From Nitrospirales bacterium (lineage in GTDB: Bacteria; Nitrospirota; Nitrospiria; Nitrospirales; UBA8639): a stretch of DNA of 64,000 nt. The notes under the pieces are model-generated. The model worked only from the letters and a program-made list of their open reading frames with translations. It ran no database searches and was not told where the DNA came from. The position numbers and the translations under genes are program-made. The DNA lies in assembly GCA_029261355.1 (NCBI GenBank), contig JAJDBM010000050.1, positions 62,001-126,000 on the forward strand, read 5' to 3'. This document shows, one piece after another, positions 33,993 to 42,889 of the stretch (its first letter is position 1; every line of letters starts with the position of its first letter).

Positions 33993-34178
33993 GGTCCATC
34001 ACTGTACATGATGTCCCTAGTGGAAAATCAACCATGGGCTGTCCAAAGTATTGGACATCCTTGCTATGGCCAAGAATCGAGACCTCACCCTTTGGCGGGT
34101 ACTAGAAAAGGGGGCAGTATATTTCGTAGGATAGGTGTGTATGCTATTTAACTTTTAGTATGTAAAAAGGACATCATC

Positions 34179-35108
34179 ATGAAACGCCTCTCTGGCCTCA
34201 TCAGTCTTCTACTCCTGTTCACTCCGTCAATCTCAGCCTGGTCGTACACCGAAGGTCCCGTAGCTAATGGAGGAACCATTACGGGAACAGTCACCTTGGA
34301 TGGAGAGAAACCACCAGCATTAGCGTATAGCTTAGTGACGAATCCTGACACGGCTTTTTGCGGTCGCATTTCGACAGGGACAGGTTGGCGTGTTGTGGAT
34401 GAATTTGAAGTTGGGACAGAGGGTGGCTTGAAGAATACGGTGGTCTTTTTAGAGGGTATTCAAAAAGGAAAACCTTTTGCAGATAAGAATCCTGCGAAGG
34501 TGATGGTTGAAGATTGTGTGTTTACCCCATGGGTCATGGCGGTCAGAGACCAACAACCCTTGCATATTGTGAACATGGATCCAATCATCCACGATGTGCA
34601 AGTGTATGAAAAAGCACCGTTTGGATCCAAAGTGATGATGCATCGACCTCTTCGTCTCAATCCGCATCATCCAAAAAATCTCTTGGCTGATCATCTGCAT
34701 AAGCCAGGGGAAGCCATGATGGATAAAGTGAATTTTTCACAAGGTCGCCGGATCTTTTATTTAGAATGTGGCTTTCACACCTATATGCAATCGTGGGGCT
34801 TGGCCGTCGAAAATCCCTACTATGCGGTGACTGATGAACATGGAAACTTCTCTCTGACTGATGTGCCAGAAGGCGTATATAAGATGATGGCGTGGCATCC
34901 TGGAATGGGAGGTTTCTTGGAAATGAAAGTCGTGATGCTGGCGAATGATACACTCAAAACAAAATTGCAATTTGAAAATCCTCGAGACAAACGAATGGCG
35001 CACAACACCATGAATCCGAAGTACCGGTTTGGTAAACCCATTCTTGAAAAAGAAGGCGCCACTGTCGACATTCAAGTCACGCATGAGCACCAAGAAGGTG
35101 GGCACTGA
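34179..35108 (+). CDS. Exported cupredoxin-like / carboxypeptidase-regulatory-like protein
   Basis: The protein has 309 residues. Signal peptide residues 1-22 (ISAWSY). The first half has a beta-sandwich start (NGGTITGTVTLDG) and DKNPAKVMVEDCVFTPWVM, then HIVNMDPIIHDVQVYE and a Met/His-rich part (SKVMMHRPLRLNPHHPKN, then ADHLHKPGEAMMDKV). FYLECGFHTYMQSW resembles a copper loop (Cys, His, Met). Residues 215-265 match a carboxypeptidase regulatory-like fold (YAVTDEHGNFSLTDVPEG). The C-terminus is His-rich. Such proteins accompany cytochromes in nitrifier-like genomes; a copper role is inferred. It ends at a strong terminator. Confidence 0.78.
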   Translation: MKRLSGLISLLLLFTPSISAWSYTEGPVANGGTITGTVTLDGEKPPALAYSLVTNPDTAFCGRISTGTGWRVVDEFEVGTEGGLKNTVVFLEGIQKGKPFADKNPAKVMVEDCVFTPWVMAVRDQQPLHIVNMDPIIHDVQVYEKAPFGSKVMMHRPLRLNPHHPKNLLADHLHKPGEAMMDKVNFSQGRRIFYLECGFHTYMQSWGLAVENPYYAVTDEHGNFSLTDVPEGVYKMMAWHPGMGGFLEMKVVMLANDTLKTKLQFENPRDKRMAHNTMNPKYRFGKPILEKEGATVDIQVTHEHQEGGH

Positions 35109-35151
35109 GGAAGTCATTCCCAGGATACAAAATTTTCAAATATATTAGAAG

Positions 35152-35189
35152 AAAAAAAACGGCTGCCTTAAGAGGCAGCCGTTTTTTTT
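35152..35189 (+). terminator. Rho-independent terminator
   Basis: An A run plus CGGCTGCC pairs with GGCAGCCG plus a T run of eight, with a 6-nt loop (ttaaga). The flanking A and T runs could also work in the opposite direction. Confidence 0.93.
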
Positions 35190-35255
35190 CTTGCTGAGAG
35201 CTTAACTATGCATAAATATATAATACGAGACTCATTTCCAGAATGAAACACCACA

Positions 35256-36044
35256 ATGGCTAAAAACTTAATACTAGACTGTGCATCTGTAAGTTCCGCA
35301 TACCAATCATTAGAACAAATTGTTCAAAGGTCTGTAGACGACATCAAGTCCGTATTCAATAATTTTAATTTAGATCATTACTCAACTATCAACCCAAGTG
35401 ATGTCAGGAAGCCAGGAGAAATACTCCTTGAACAATTAATGGACGAAGGTTGTGAGATTGCACAACCTAGTGAGATTTATTGGTTTCACGCTACACGGGT
35501 TCTTCGGACAGATAGTTTTATTGATGGTATACGACCACTAAATGAACAAATTGAACGCATATGGAATGATCTATTTACACTGGTTTCAGAAGATATGTCA
35601 GAGTTCGATTGGAAGCAGTTCCGTGGTAACCTTGAAACACAACAGCAGGGTCATCATGCCGAAATTTATCGAAATCGTACTATGAAAAACGATAATGGGC
35701 CGTTTGGGTTGCTAGTTAGAGAGGTTGCCATCAGACCAGAGGAGAGTGGGTCTGTTGATTACCTAAAATCTCCAGAGATTATTGAAGATATCTGTATTTG
35801 TTTTTGTGATATGTATGGTAAGGATCTTCTCGAATTATATCAGGAAAACTCACGACGTTGCATCGTAACGTTTACTGATTCTGAGCCAAGGACTAATGCA
35901 CTTCATAAAGCCATTTTTTACCTGTATTTGGTTTTCCGAAATGAACCATTGGATGGCTGCAATACATGTTTTGATGGAAACGGAACGGCTATTCTTCCTG
36001 AAAAAATTGTTAGAATTGAATATTTGGATGAACCTTTATTATGA
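35256..36044 (+). CDS. Hypothetical protein with a weak ADP-ribosyltransferase-like motif
   Basis: The protein has 262 residues, soluble and acidic. IYWFHATRVLRTDSFIDGI followed by RPLN resembles the first strand motif of ART-fold enzymes (H-x-T, then a short helix and GI.P). Later features are GPFGLLVREVAIRP, DYLKSPEIIEDICICFCDMYG and RRCIVTF, and two CxxC-like pairs (ICFC, NTCF). A complete H-Y-E triad was not confirmed. The gene is more AT-rich than its neighbours and lies between a terminator and a convergent metallophosphoesterase, suggesting an acquired cargo gene. Other readings are possible; the family is not certain. Confidence 0.55.
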   Translation: MAKNLILDCASVSSAYQSLEQIVQRSVDDIKSVFNNFNLDHYSTINPSDVRKPGEILLEQLMDEGCEIAQPSEIYWFHATRVLRTDSFIDGIRPLNEQIERIWNDLFTLVSEDMSEFDWKQFRGNLETQQQGHHAEIYRNRTMKNDNGPFGLLVREVAIRPEESGSVDYLKSPEIIEDICICFCDMYGKDLLELYQENSRRCIVTFTDSEPRTNALHKAIFYLYLVFRNEPLDGCNTCFDGNGTAILPEKIVRIEYLDEPLL

Positions 36045-36109
36045 AATTTAGAGTGAAATCCTTCTGTTTTTCCTATCCTAAACTATGCAGCTCTTTTTTC
36101 AATTAAATA

Positions 36110-36907
36110 TTAGTCAATCTCCAAAACGTCATGAACATGTGGAGCTCCATACTTTGCAGACCCGGTGAGCACGCGGAGACCGGATAGGATCTGGGATGTT
36201 CCTTCGTGATGAGTGTGACCACATAGGACGGTCAATTGGTTGCTAGGCCTGTGCTGCATGAGCTCAAGCAATACCTCCCCAACGGCTTTGCAGGTAAAAA
36301 ACGGAAGCCAGTCATCGCTTCCAACTTGACCTTCATACCAGCAGGCTTCTTTGAATGGCGGAACGTGCGTGAGGAATATGACATGCTCATATGAATCGAG
36401 TGCGGTCGCTAGCGTTTGTTGAATAGCGGATGCCGATTCATCGCCAAGTTCTCGAAGTTTGTCTATAAGCTTTGTGTATTCTAAGCCTGTCAGTTCTTCA
36501 ATCAATCGAAAGTCGTTGAGTCGGACGGGCGTGTGCTCCACATTGCCTAAACGACCATCACCCCACCCATCGTGACCCACTACCGCAGTGTTCTTCGTGA
36601 GTTCAATCACCTGATTGCCGCAAAGGTAGGTGAGGTGCTGGTTTGTTTCGCAGAGAGCGTTGATTTCATTTCTGATTGACGAAATGGAGCCATGGTAATA
36701 ATCGTGATTACCGAGTACGAAGTAGAGTGGTTTCTGAATAGAATCCACCATTTCTTGGAGATGAAAACGTAATGAAGGCGCTTCGGCAATATCACCGGTA
36801 ATGAATACTGCATCGGGGTTGCGTGCAGAGATCGAATGGAAAAAACCCTCTCGTTTCTGTTCGTTAAGGAAGTTCAGATGAATATCGGTGGCCCAAGCTA
36901 TGTGCAT
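36110..36907 (-). CDS. Calcineurin-like metallophosphoesterase
   Basis: The protein has 265 residues. All metal-binding motifs of the superfamily are present in order: ATDIHLN (Asp, His), FITGDIAEA (Asp), VLGNHDYYHG (Asn, His), IFLTHVPPF (His) and LCGHTHHEG (His-x-His). The enzyme should be cytoplasmic with two metal ions and act on phosphomono- or diesters; the substrate cannot be told from sequence. It runs convergent to the AT-rich gene at 35256 and precedes no clear partner, with the beta-barrel gene directly upstream on the same strand (56 bp gap). Confidence 0.88.
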   Translation of the reverse strand: MHIAWATDIHLNFLNEQKREGFFHSISARNPDAVFITGDIAEAPSLRFHLQEMVDSIQKPLYFVLGNHDYYHGSISSIRNEINALCETNQHLTYLCGNQVIELTKNTAVVGHDGWGDGRLGNVEHTPVRLNDFRLIEELTGLEYTKLIDKLRELGDESASAIQQTLATALDSYEHVIFLTHVPPFKEACWYEGQVGSDDWLPFFTCKAVGEVLLELMQHRPSNQLTVLCGHTHHEGTSQILSGLRVLTGSAKYGAPHVHDVLEID

Positions 36908-36963
36908 GAGGAAATGCTGATGAGGAACGTATCGAAGTGATTCTCTATTTTGTGCGATCGTGG

Positions 36964-37635
36964 TTATTTGAAGTGATAAGTGAGACCGCCTACAATAAGA
37001 TTGGTTCTATAGTCAGCCTTAAAGTTATTGGCATAAAACTCAAACCTACCCCGGTTGTATTTATATTCAGCGAATAAGGCTATGCGTTCGGTCACAAAAC
37101 CTCGTACCCCACCCATCAGATTGAGGGATGGGGCAAACCCCGCATCACTTGAGACGTTCCCACTCCTCAGATACCCAATATTTAACCCAATCCCCACGCC
37201 CCCATATGGCTGGAGAATTTCTCCAGGATAACGAACGAGGGCATTAAAACTAAATGTGACGATGTGTAAGTCAGTCTTTGGTATTGTGAACTGAGTGCCA
37301 GAATTTCCAAGGATCCTCGCATTCCCTGTCACCGTTTGTTTTTTAATGTTTGGATTAGAGTAGTATGCTTCACCTTCTAGCCCAAGCCAGTTGAGTGAGT
37401 TGGGGAAATATCCCCCAACTTTGAGACCCGCCGCTAGCGAATCCTTAAGCTCGAGGTTACTTAATTTCGTTCCAGATAAATTGTGAGTTCCTCGCACATC
37501 TTTCAAGTCTTTTGGGAAACTGACCCCGGCTTGTCCGCCAATATACATTTCGGCCTTCACCTGATAGGTATTTATTCCCAAACAGAAGGCTATTCCAGCA
37601 ATCACTGTTACGAAGGTGATGGTTGTGGGATACAT
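36964..37635 (-). CDS. Outer membrane beta-barrel protein
   Basis: The protein has 223 residues. Signal peptide residues 1-28 (VKAEM). The mature part has alternating hydrophobic/polar strands with glycine-rich turns (YIGGQAGVSFP, GGYFPNSLNWLGLEGEAYY, GGVGIGLNIGYLRSG, LMGGVRGFVTERIALFAEY) and ends in GGLTYHFK. This matches the 8-strand OmpA-like/OmpW-like barrel class, although the final residue is Lys rather than Phe. AAGGAGG precedes the ATG. The role could be a structural or pore-like outer membrane protein. It may be co-transcribed with the metallophosphoesterase. Confidence 0.82.
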   Translation of the reverse strand: MYPTTITFVTVIAGIAFCLGINTYQVKAEMYIGGQAGVSFPKDLKDVRGTHNLSGTKLSNLELKDSLAAGLKVGGYFPNSLNWLGLEGEAYYSNPNIKKQTVTGNARILGNSGTQFTIPKTDLHIVTFSFNALVRYPGEILQPYGGVGIGLNIGYLRSGNVSSDAGFAPSLNLMGGVRGFVTERIALFAEYKYNRGRFEFYANNFKADYRTNLIVGGLTYHFK

Positions 37636-37880
37636 GTGAGCCTCCTTCAGACCGAAAGCAATTTTGATTCATAGAGCCCACAGCATTGACAGTCATAGAC
37701 TCTAGAATGTTTTCTGGATTAATGACTCATACTACAGAAGCATGGCCATTTCTCCAACCTGCGAATAAGAAATGGGTCGAATCAGATCCATGTTCTATTA
37801 GGTGGTCAGTAGCGGGAGAGAATATGTCAGTGGTATATATGAGAAAGCATTATTTTTGTATACAGAATAAGGGGTAACAT

Positions 37881-38432
37881 ATGGATAGCCATGCTTCTTC
37901 TCAGACAGAAATCACAACATTAGGTGGCGGGTGTTTTTGGTGTTTGGAAGCGGCCTATGATCAGCTCAAAGGTGTGGCATCAGTAGAGTCCGGGTATATG
38001 GGTGGACAGGTGCAAAATCCCACCTATGAAGCGGTTTGTATGGGAAACACTGGTCATGCTGAAGTTGTGCAGGTGACGTTCGATCCTTCAGTAATTTCGT
38101 ACCGTGAACTCCTTGAAATTTTTTTGGCGATCCATGATCCCACAACGCTTAATCGTCAGGGTAACGATGCTGGAACGCAATACCGATCAGCCATTTTCTA
38201 TCACTCACCCGAGCAGAAAAAAATTGCGGAAGAAGTAATTGCAAGATTTACGCAAGAAAAAATCTTTGATCAACCGATTGTCACGCAAGTTGTTCCGGCT
38301 GAAACATTCTATATCGCTGAAGAGTACCATCAAGAATACTTTGTCCAGAATCCTTCACAACCTTACTGTGCCTATCTCATCAATCCAAAAGTCGCGAAGT
38401 TTCGTCAACAGTTTGCTGAAAAGTTGAAGTAA
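37881..38432 (+). CDS. msrA: Peptide-methionine (S)-S-oxide reductase
   Basis: The protein has 183 residues. The catalytic motif GGGCFWCLEAAYDQLKGV (Cys nucleophile in GCFW) opens the protein, followed by SGYMGG, PTYEAVCMGNTGHAEVVQV, LLEIFLAIHDPT and YRSAIF. This is the complete MsrA fold; the C-terminal EYHQEYF is also standard. The enzyme repairs methionine sulfoxide in proteins using thioredoxin. AAGGGG precedes the ATG by about 7 nt. It is a single gene with no msrB partner nearby. Confidence 0.96.
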   Translation: MDSHASSQTEITTLGGGCFWCLEAAYDQLKGVASVESGYMGGQVQNPTYEAVCMGNTGHAEVVQVTFDPSVISYRELLEIFLAIHDPTTLNRQGNDAGTQYRSAIFYHSPEQKKIAEEVIARFTQEKIFDQPIVTQVVPAETFYIAEEYHQEYFVQNPSQPYCAYLINPKVAKFRQQFAEKLK

Positions 38433-38473
38433 GTATTTTGATGTTTTGCCTTACGGGTAGGGATTTGGGGAGG

Positions 38474-38908
38474 TTACTCCATGATGAACCTCGAGAAGGT
38501 GTCTTTTAGGCCACTCCATGTATCCATTTGGAGGGTGGCTTGATGATACTGGAGAATGAGGTCAGCATGTGGTGGACAAACTGGGAATGCATGTGTTGTT
38601 TTCCCTAGAGGGCGGGCCAAGAGAGTTCCATCAGTTCGTGCTGCTGGTCGTTGTGTGACAATAAGCTGCTCTCGTGGTTCAAGGATGCAAAATGACTGAT
38701 AGCCCGCTGCCTGAAATTGTGTTGGGTCGAGAAAGTGCACGCGATGTTGTCCAGTGGAAAACACCACGTCGCCTTCTTTGATTGGTCCTCCGGGGCCATT
38801 GGAATAGAGGAAGATGGGAAGTATCAAAATTACGAGGACTGTCAATCCAATCGAAACGAGAGGGCTTCGGGAAGTTTGACTCTCATCTTTTTCACGGTCT
38901 TCATCCAT
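38474..38908 (-). CDS. Single-span membrane protein following the Rieske/GltS gene
   Basis: The protein has 144 residues. A charged N-terminus (DEDREKDESQ) precedes one transmembrane helix at about 18-36 (VSIGLTVLVILILPIFLY), then a domain of about 105 residues with two Cys (SFCILEP, FPVCPPH) probably on the periplasmic side. It begins 10 bp after the stop of the Rieske/glutamate-synthase-like gene, so the two are almost certainly co-transcribed and translationally coupled. The family is not recognised. It may help anchor or supply electrons to the upstream enzyme, which is speculation. Confidence 0.7.
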   Translation of the reverse strand: MDEDREKDESQTSRSPLVSIGLTVLVILILPIFLYSNGPGGPIKEGDVVFSTGQHRVHFLDPTQFQAAGYQSFCILEPREQLIVTQRPAARTDGTLLARPLGKTTHAFPVCPPHADLILQYHQATLQMDTWSGLKDTFSRFIME

Positions 38909-38918
38909 GTTAGTTATA

Positions 38919-40526
38919 TCAACTCACGCCGCCATAGGGAACGCCTGCGAGTTCCGAAATGTGTTTTTTGAACGTTGTCAGGTCATCGATACAGAACTGG
39001 TTAATGTGAGTATGTCCGCATGCTCTGGCCAACAGACTCATCAACTCTGCTGAGGTTTCAAAGAAGCGGGCCAGGCGAGTGGCTGATTCTTCAACAATGA
39101 GACGTGCTCGTAGATGGTCCTTTTGCGTCGCAATGCCGACAGGACAATTATTGGTGTGGCAGGCTCGCATTCCCAAACATCCTATTGCTTGCATGGCGGA
39201 GTTGGATATGGCAATGGCATCAGCACCGAGCGCAAGGGCTTTGGCAAAGTCGGCAGGTTTTCGTAGCCCGCCTGTGATGACCAAGGTGATATCTTGGCGA
39301 CCGAGCCGATTCAGGTGACGGCGAGCTCGGGCAAGTGCAGGAATGGTTGGGACAGAAATGTTGTCGCGAAAAATAACCGGTGCCGCACCGGTTCCTCCGC
39401 CTCGACCATCAAGAATAATATAGTCGACCCCGACCTCTAAGGCAGCGTCAATATCTTTTTCAATGTGTTGAGCCGAGAGTTTATATCCAATTGGAATTCC
39501 ACCCGTTTCATCTCGGATTTCATCAGCAAAGTCTCGGATTTGTGAAATATCTGTCCAATCAGGAAATCGAGGCGGTGAAATAGCTGGCTCCCCTTCTTTC
39601 AATCCTCTTACCTCAGCGATTTTCCCCTTGACCTTAGGCCCTGGTAAATGTCCACCGGTTCCTGTCTTGGCACCTTGCCCACCCTTAAAGTGAAAGGCCT
39701 GACATTTTTTCACTTTTTCAATAGAGTAGCCAAATCGCCCTGACGCCAATTCGTAAAAATATCGTGAGTTTTTGGCTTGTTCTTCGGGAAGCATCCCTCC
39801 TTCGCCAGAGCAAATTCCGGTGCCAGCCATTTCTGCTCCTCGGGCGAGAGCGATTTTGGCTTCTTCGGATAATGCGCCAAAGCTCATATCTGACACGAAG
39901 AGCGGAATGTTGAGCCGCAAAGGTTTCTTCGCACGTGGTCCAATCACCACTTCTGTTGATACTGAGACATCGTCGAGTTGAGGTGGTGTGGCTAGTTGTG
40001 CGGTGACAAATTGGATGTCATCCCAAGAAGGCAACTCAGTTCGAGAGACCCCCATGGCAGTGACGACGCCATGATGGCCAGTTTTTGATAGTCCTTCTGC
40101 AGCATACAGCTGGATCAGCCCGACGTGTGGTTCTTCTTCTGCAGGATGCGTGTCGGCATAGGTTCCTAAATAGTTATTGCGATTGAATGGCTGTGGATTG
40201 TTACGTTCCCAACTGGCGATTTCTTCTTCATCGACCCAGACCTGATCGTGTTCAATCCACGCAGTAAATTTGTGCAGGCGTTCTTCATTGCTATAGGCGC
40301 TGATTCCCGTTTCATATTGAAAGTCCCAACCGTGGAGACCGCAAATCAGATCTTTGCCTTGTACCTGGCCATCGGCGAGAAGTGCTCCTCGGTGTAGGCA
40401 GCGACCGTACAATACCGATACCTGGTCATCGTATCGGACGACAACAAGATCGACATTGGCAACCAGTGCATAGGTTGGCTCTCGATCATTGAGTTCATTC
40501 CACTTCGCAATAGCCACTTTGTTCAT
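38919..40526 (-). CDS. Rieske domain fused to FMN-dependent glutamate-synthase-like domain
   Basis: The protein has 535 residues from ATG 40524-40526, which has AAGGAA about 7 nt upstream. Residues 1-105 form a Rieske [2Fe-2S] domain (C43-L-H45 and C62-G-L-H65). From about residue 140 it is the FMN-binding alpha/beta barrel of GltB: PLFVSDMSFGALS, GTGICSGEGGM, KGGQGAKTGTGGHLPG, ILDGRGGGTGAAP, then CLGMRACHTNNCPVG with the C-x5-C-x4-C cluster ligands. No glutaminase domain exists, so it is an archaeal-type or stand-alone FMN/Fe-S oxidoreductase. Making glutamate is unproved; electrons may arrive through the Rieske centre. Confidence 0.88.
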   Translation of the reverse strand: MNKVAIAKWNELNDREPTYALVANVDLVVVRYDDQVSVLYGRCLHRGALLADGQVQGKDLICGLHGWDFQYETGISAYSNEERLHKFTAWIEHDQVWVDEEEIASWERNNPQPFNRNNYLGTYADTHPAEEEPHVGLIQLYAAEGLSKTGHHGVVTAMGVSRTELPSWDDIQFVTAQLATPPQLDDVSVSTEVVIGPRAKKPLRLNIPLFVSDMSFGALSEEAKIALARGAEMAGTGICSGEGGMLPEEQAKNSRYFYELASGRFGYSIEKVKKCQAFHFKGGQGAKTGTGGHLPGPKVKGKIAEVRGLKEGEPAISPPRFPDWTDISQIRDFADEIRDETGGIPIGYKLSAQHIEKDIDAALEVGVDYIILDGRGGGTGAAPVIFRDNISVPTIPALARARRHLNRLGRQDITLVITGGLRKPADFAKALALGADAIAISNSAMQAIGCLGMRACHTNNCPVGIATQKDHLRARLIVEESATRLARFFETSAELMSLLARACGHTHINQFCIDDLTTFKKHISELAGVPYGGVS

Positions 40527-40916
40527 TGTATTGTTCCTTTTTTGATTTTTTTCACCTCTGAGATTCCCCTTCATTTTGGCATGAATCGATGTTGTGGCAA
40601 AAGTCCTGGTCTTTGTACGGTATAGTCTCTAGTCAGGACGATTTCATTACATCGTTTCTGTCTTTCTGCTTTGGGATTGCTGCCCATGATTTCAGGCAGT
40701 ATCATTTCATCAAACGTGAGGTCTTCTTCGTATTTTGCGTAAAGGATTTTTCGGTTTATTCTCATATATTGAACAAGGTGGAGAAGAGAATCTAGAGCGA
40801 CTTTTTCATAAATTCCTCATACCATTGCAAAATCGAGGAATGGTAGATTGCCTAGGACGCGATACCTTCTTTTCAGTCGATGAGATGAGTCCTAAATTTG
40901 GGGAAGGTCTATTTTA
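40527..40916. other. Intergenic stretch with one doubtful ORF
   Basis: A 64-codon minus-strand frame (40571-40765) overlaps a GltS-frame ATG by ATGA but lacks a ribosome-binding site. It contains EEDLTFDEMILPEIMGS and may be a short real gene. Nothing else is seen. Confidence 0.35.
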
Positions 40917-42446
40917 GTGAGCCGATTACTCATATTTTTTTTCGTTGTGACGTTGCAGGGTTGCAATGTATGGCCAAGCGTTTCCATGACGTCTGGCAAT
41001 GTGATCTTACGCGAAAACCAACATATTGGAACCAGTCATTGGCAACTCTCTCATCCAGCTGCCAACCGTGAGATCGAAGGCTATGCTTCGCACACGAGTG
41101 TTGACCGTGGTAAGACGATTGATTTTTTTGTGAATACTGACGCCCCTAGTGTTCACTTGGAAGTGTTTCGCATGGGTTGGTACCAGGGATTGGGTGCTCG
41201 TAGAATGTTTGGACCGGTCACTATTGATGGTGTCGTTCAGACTACGCCTCTCCCTGACATTGACGGTATGGTGAATTGCAACTGGGTTCGTCCTTATACC
41301 TTAACGACTCATGATGCCGAGGTGGGTGATGACTGGGTCAGTGGGGTGTATCTTGTGAAGCTGACGACGAGCGACAGTGGCAAGCAAAGTTATATCATCT
41401 TTGTGGTACGGGATGATGACCGTCCGGCAGATCTCGTATTTCAATTACCAGTCACGACGTATCAAGCGTATAACTTCTGGGGCGGCAAATCGGCGTATGA
41501 TTCGCGCACTGGCCCGGAATTACCTTGGGGAAGTGCAAGAGGGCAACGAGCCAGGAAAGTTAGTTTTAATCGTCCCTATGCAGGCAGTACGAATAGCGCC
41601 GCCGCGTATGGCGTGGGGGCTGGTGAATTTCTTACCAATGTGTCTGTGGTCGCTCGAATCTATCCGATCAGTAGTGCTGGTTGGGACTATAATATGTTGC
41701 GGTGGTTGGAACGTGAAGGGTACGACGTGGCATATATCTCCAGTCTCGACACGCATCGTTCCGTGAGTTCCTTTCATAAATACAAGGCGTTCTTATCTGT
41801 CGGACATGATGAATACTGGTCCTGGTCTATGCGTGAAAACATTGAAATCAGTCGGGACCGTGGACTTCATCTTGGCTTCTTCTCTGCGAATTCCGTGTAT
41901 TGGCAGGTTCGGTTCGAGGCAGATCCAATAACTGGCAATGACCATCGCGTTATGAGTGTTTATAAGAATGCTTCGGAAGATCCGTTTGCGAATGATAATG
42001 ATATACGTAACGATAAATTTGTGACGGTTCGTTGGAGGGATGCTCCAGTACATAAGCCAGAGGAGGACCTTATTGGTGTGCGCTATCGAGTTGGCCCTTT
42101 TGTTGATGGCGACATTGTCGTGACAAATGCCGCTCACGCGTATTTTGCCAATACTGGACTGGCTAACGGAGATAGACTGTCTGGATTGCTAGGATATGAA
42201 ATCGATGGACGTAGTGGAAATGAACCTCTCAACACCATCACATTGGCTACTTCTCATTCTGCCGATGGTAGCACCGCGCACATGACGGTATACACAGCAG
42301 AGAGTCATGCGAAAGTCTTTGCCACCGGGTCCATACAATGGAGCTGGGGGTTGGACGATTTTGGTTCACCTCACTTGCGCAAATCACGTTGGAGTCCGGC
42401 TGCACAACAAATTACACGTAACGTGCTTGCCGACTTTTTGCGGTAA
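40917..42446 (+). CDS. Lipoprotein resembling N,N-dimethylformamidase beta subunit
   Basis: The protein has 509 residues with a GTG start at 40917. A short signal peptide ends in VVTLQGC, a good lipobox (Cys16). The rest matches the large beta-subunit-like family: IEGYASHTSVDRGKTIDFFV, VFRMGWYQGLGARRM, then PVTTYQAYNFWGGKSAYD, FLSVGHDEYWSWSMRENIE and GFFSANSVYWQVRFE, ending SIQWSWGLDD. In DmfA2 the Tyr/Glu residues coordinate iron; here the fold seems whole but exported. The dimethylformamide substrate is unlikely, so an amidase-like or structural periplasmic role is inferred. Confidence 0.78.
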   Translation: MSRLLIFFFVVTLQGCNVWPSVSMTSGNVILRENQHIGTSHWQLSHPAANREIEGYASHTSVDRGKTIDFFVNTDAPSVHLEVFRMGWYQGLGARRMFGPVTIDGVVQTTPLPDIDGMVNCNWVRPYTLTTHDAEVGDDWVSGVYLVKLTTSDSGKQSYIIFVVRDDDRPADLVFQLPVTTYQAYNFWGGKSAYDSRTGPELPWGSARGQRARKVSFNRPYAGSTNSAAAYGVGAGEFLTNVSVVARIYPISSAGWDYNMLRWLEREGYDVAYISSLDTHRSVSSFHKYKAFLSVGHDEYWSWSMRENIEISRDRGLHLGFFSANSVYWQVRFEADPITGNDHRVMSVYKNASEDPFANDNDIRNDKFVTVRWRDAPVHKPEEDLIGVRYRVGPFVDGDIVVTNAAHAYFANTGLANGDRLSGLLGYEIDGRSGNEPLNTITLATSHSADGSTAHMTVYTAESHAKVFATGSIQWSWGLDDFGSPHLRKSRWSPAAQQITRNVLADFLR

Positions 42447-42661
42447 CTGAACATATCGCACCTGAGTGGGGATAATTATGCTCATACGATCAATCTACCT
42501 CGCCATCAAAAAAAGCTGAAACATCAACGGTCTTGGGGCCAGGCGATAATCAAATAGGTTGTGAAGTAGAGCGTTGAACTTCTTACTCAATGATCATTCC
42601 TAAGATATACTTAAGATGATTTAGGTTCTGATTAAGGACCCCCATTTGACAGGAGAGCACT

Positions 42662-42889
42662 ATGACGAATACCAAACGTCGGATTCATGATGGAATCGCT
42701 GGAACCTTACTCACACTTGGTACCTGGCTTGGCTATGCAGTTGATCCGCTCTGGTTGCTCGTGCCTGGTGTGCTTGGAGTGACGCTTCTCCAAAGTGGAT
42801 TCACTGGGTTCTGTCCAGTTTACTTCATCCTTGACAAGACATGTCCATTCGAATCGACTGAGACCTTGGAAGATTCACCGAGAAGTTGA
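42662..42889 (+). CDS. DUF2892 small membrane protein
   Basis: The protein has 75 residues with a short basic start, then two hydrophobic helices (about 12-30 and 33-52) separated by a tight turn: [20 protein letters not shown], then [13 protein letters not shown] with a Cys-Pro. This is the DUF2892 (YgaP-tail) module also found in the rhodanese protein at 9990. GGAGAG precedes the ATG. Its 3' end overlaps the convergent ttcA gene by 15 bp. Stand-alone DUF2892 proteins are often near rhodanese or sulfur genes; none is adjacent here. Confidence 0.85.
   Translation: MTNTKRRIHDGIAGTLLTLGTWLGYAVDPLWLLVPGVLGVTLLQSGFTGFCPVYFILDKTCPFESTETLEDSPRS

Noticed and set aside
42470-42500. GG-N10-GC sequence upstream of the DUF2892 gene
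   Set aside because: Only the spacing fits; the surrounding bases are far from the TTGGCA and TTGCA consensus.
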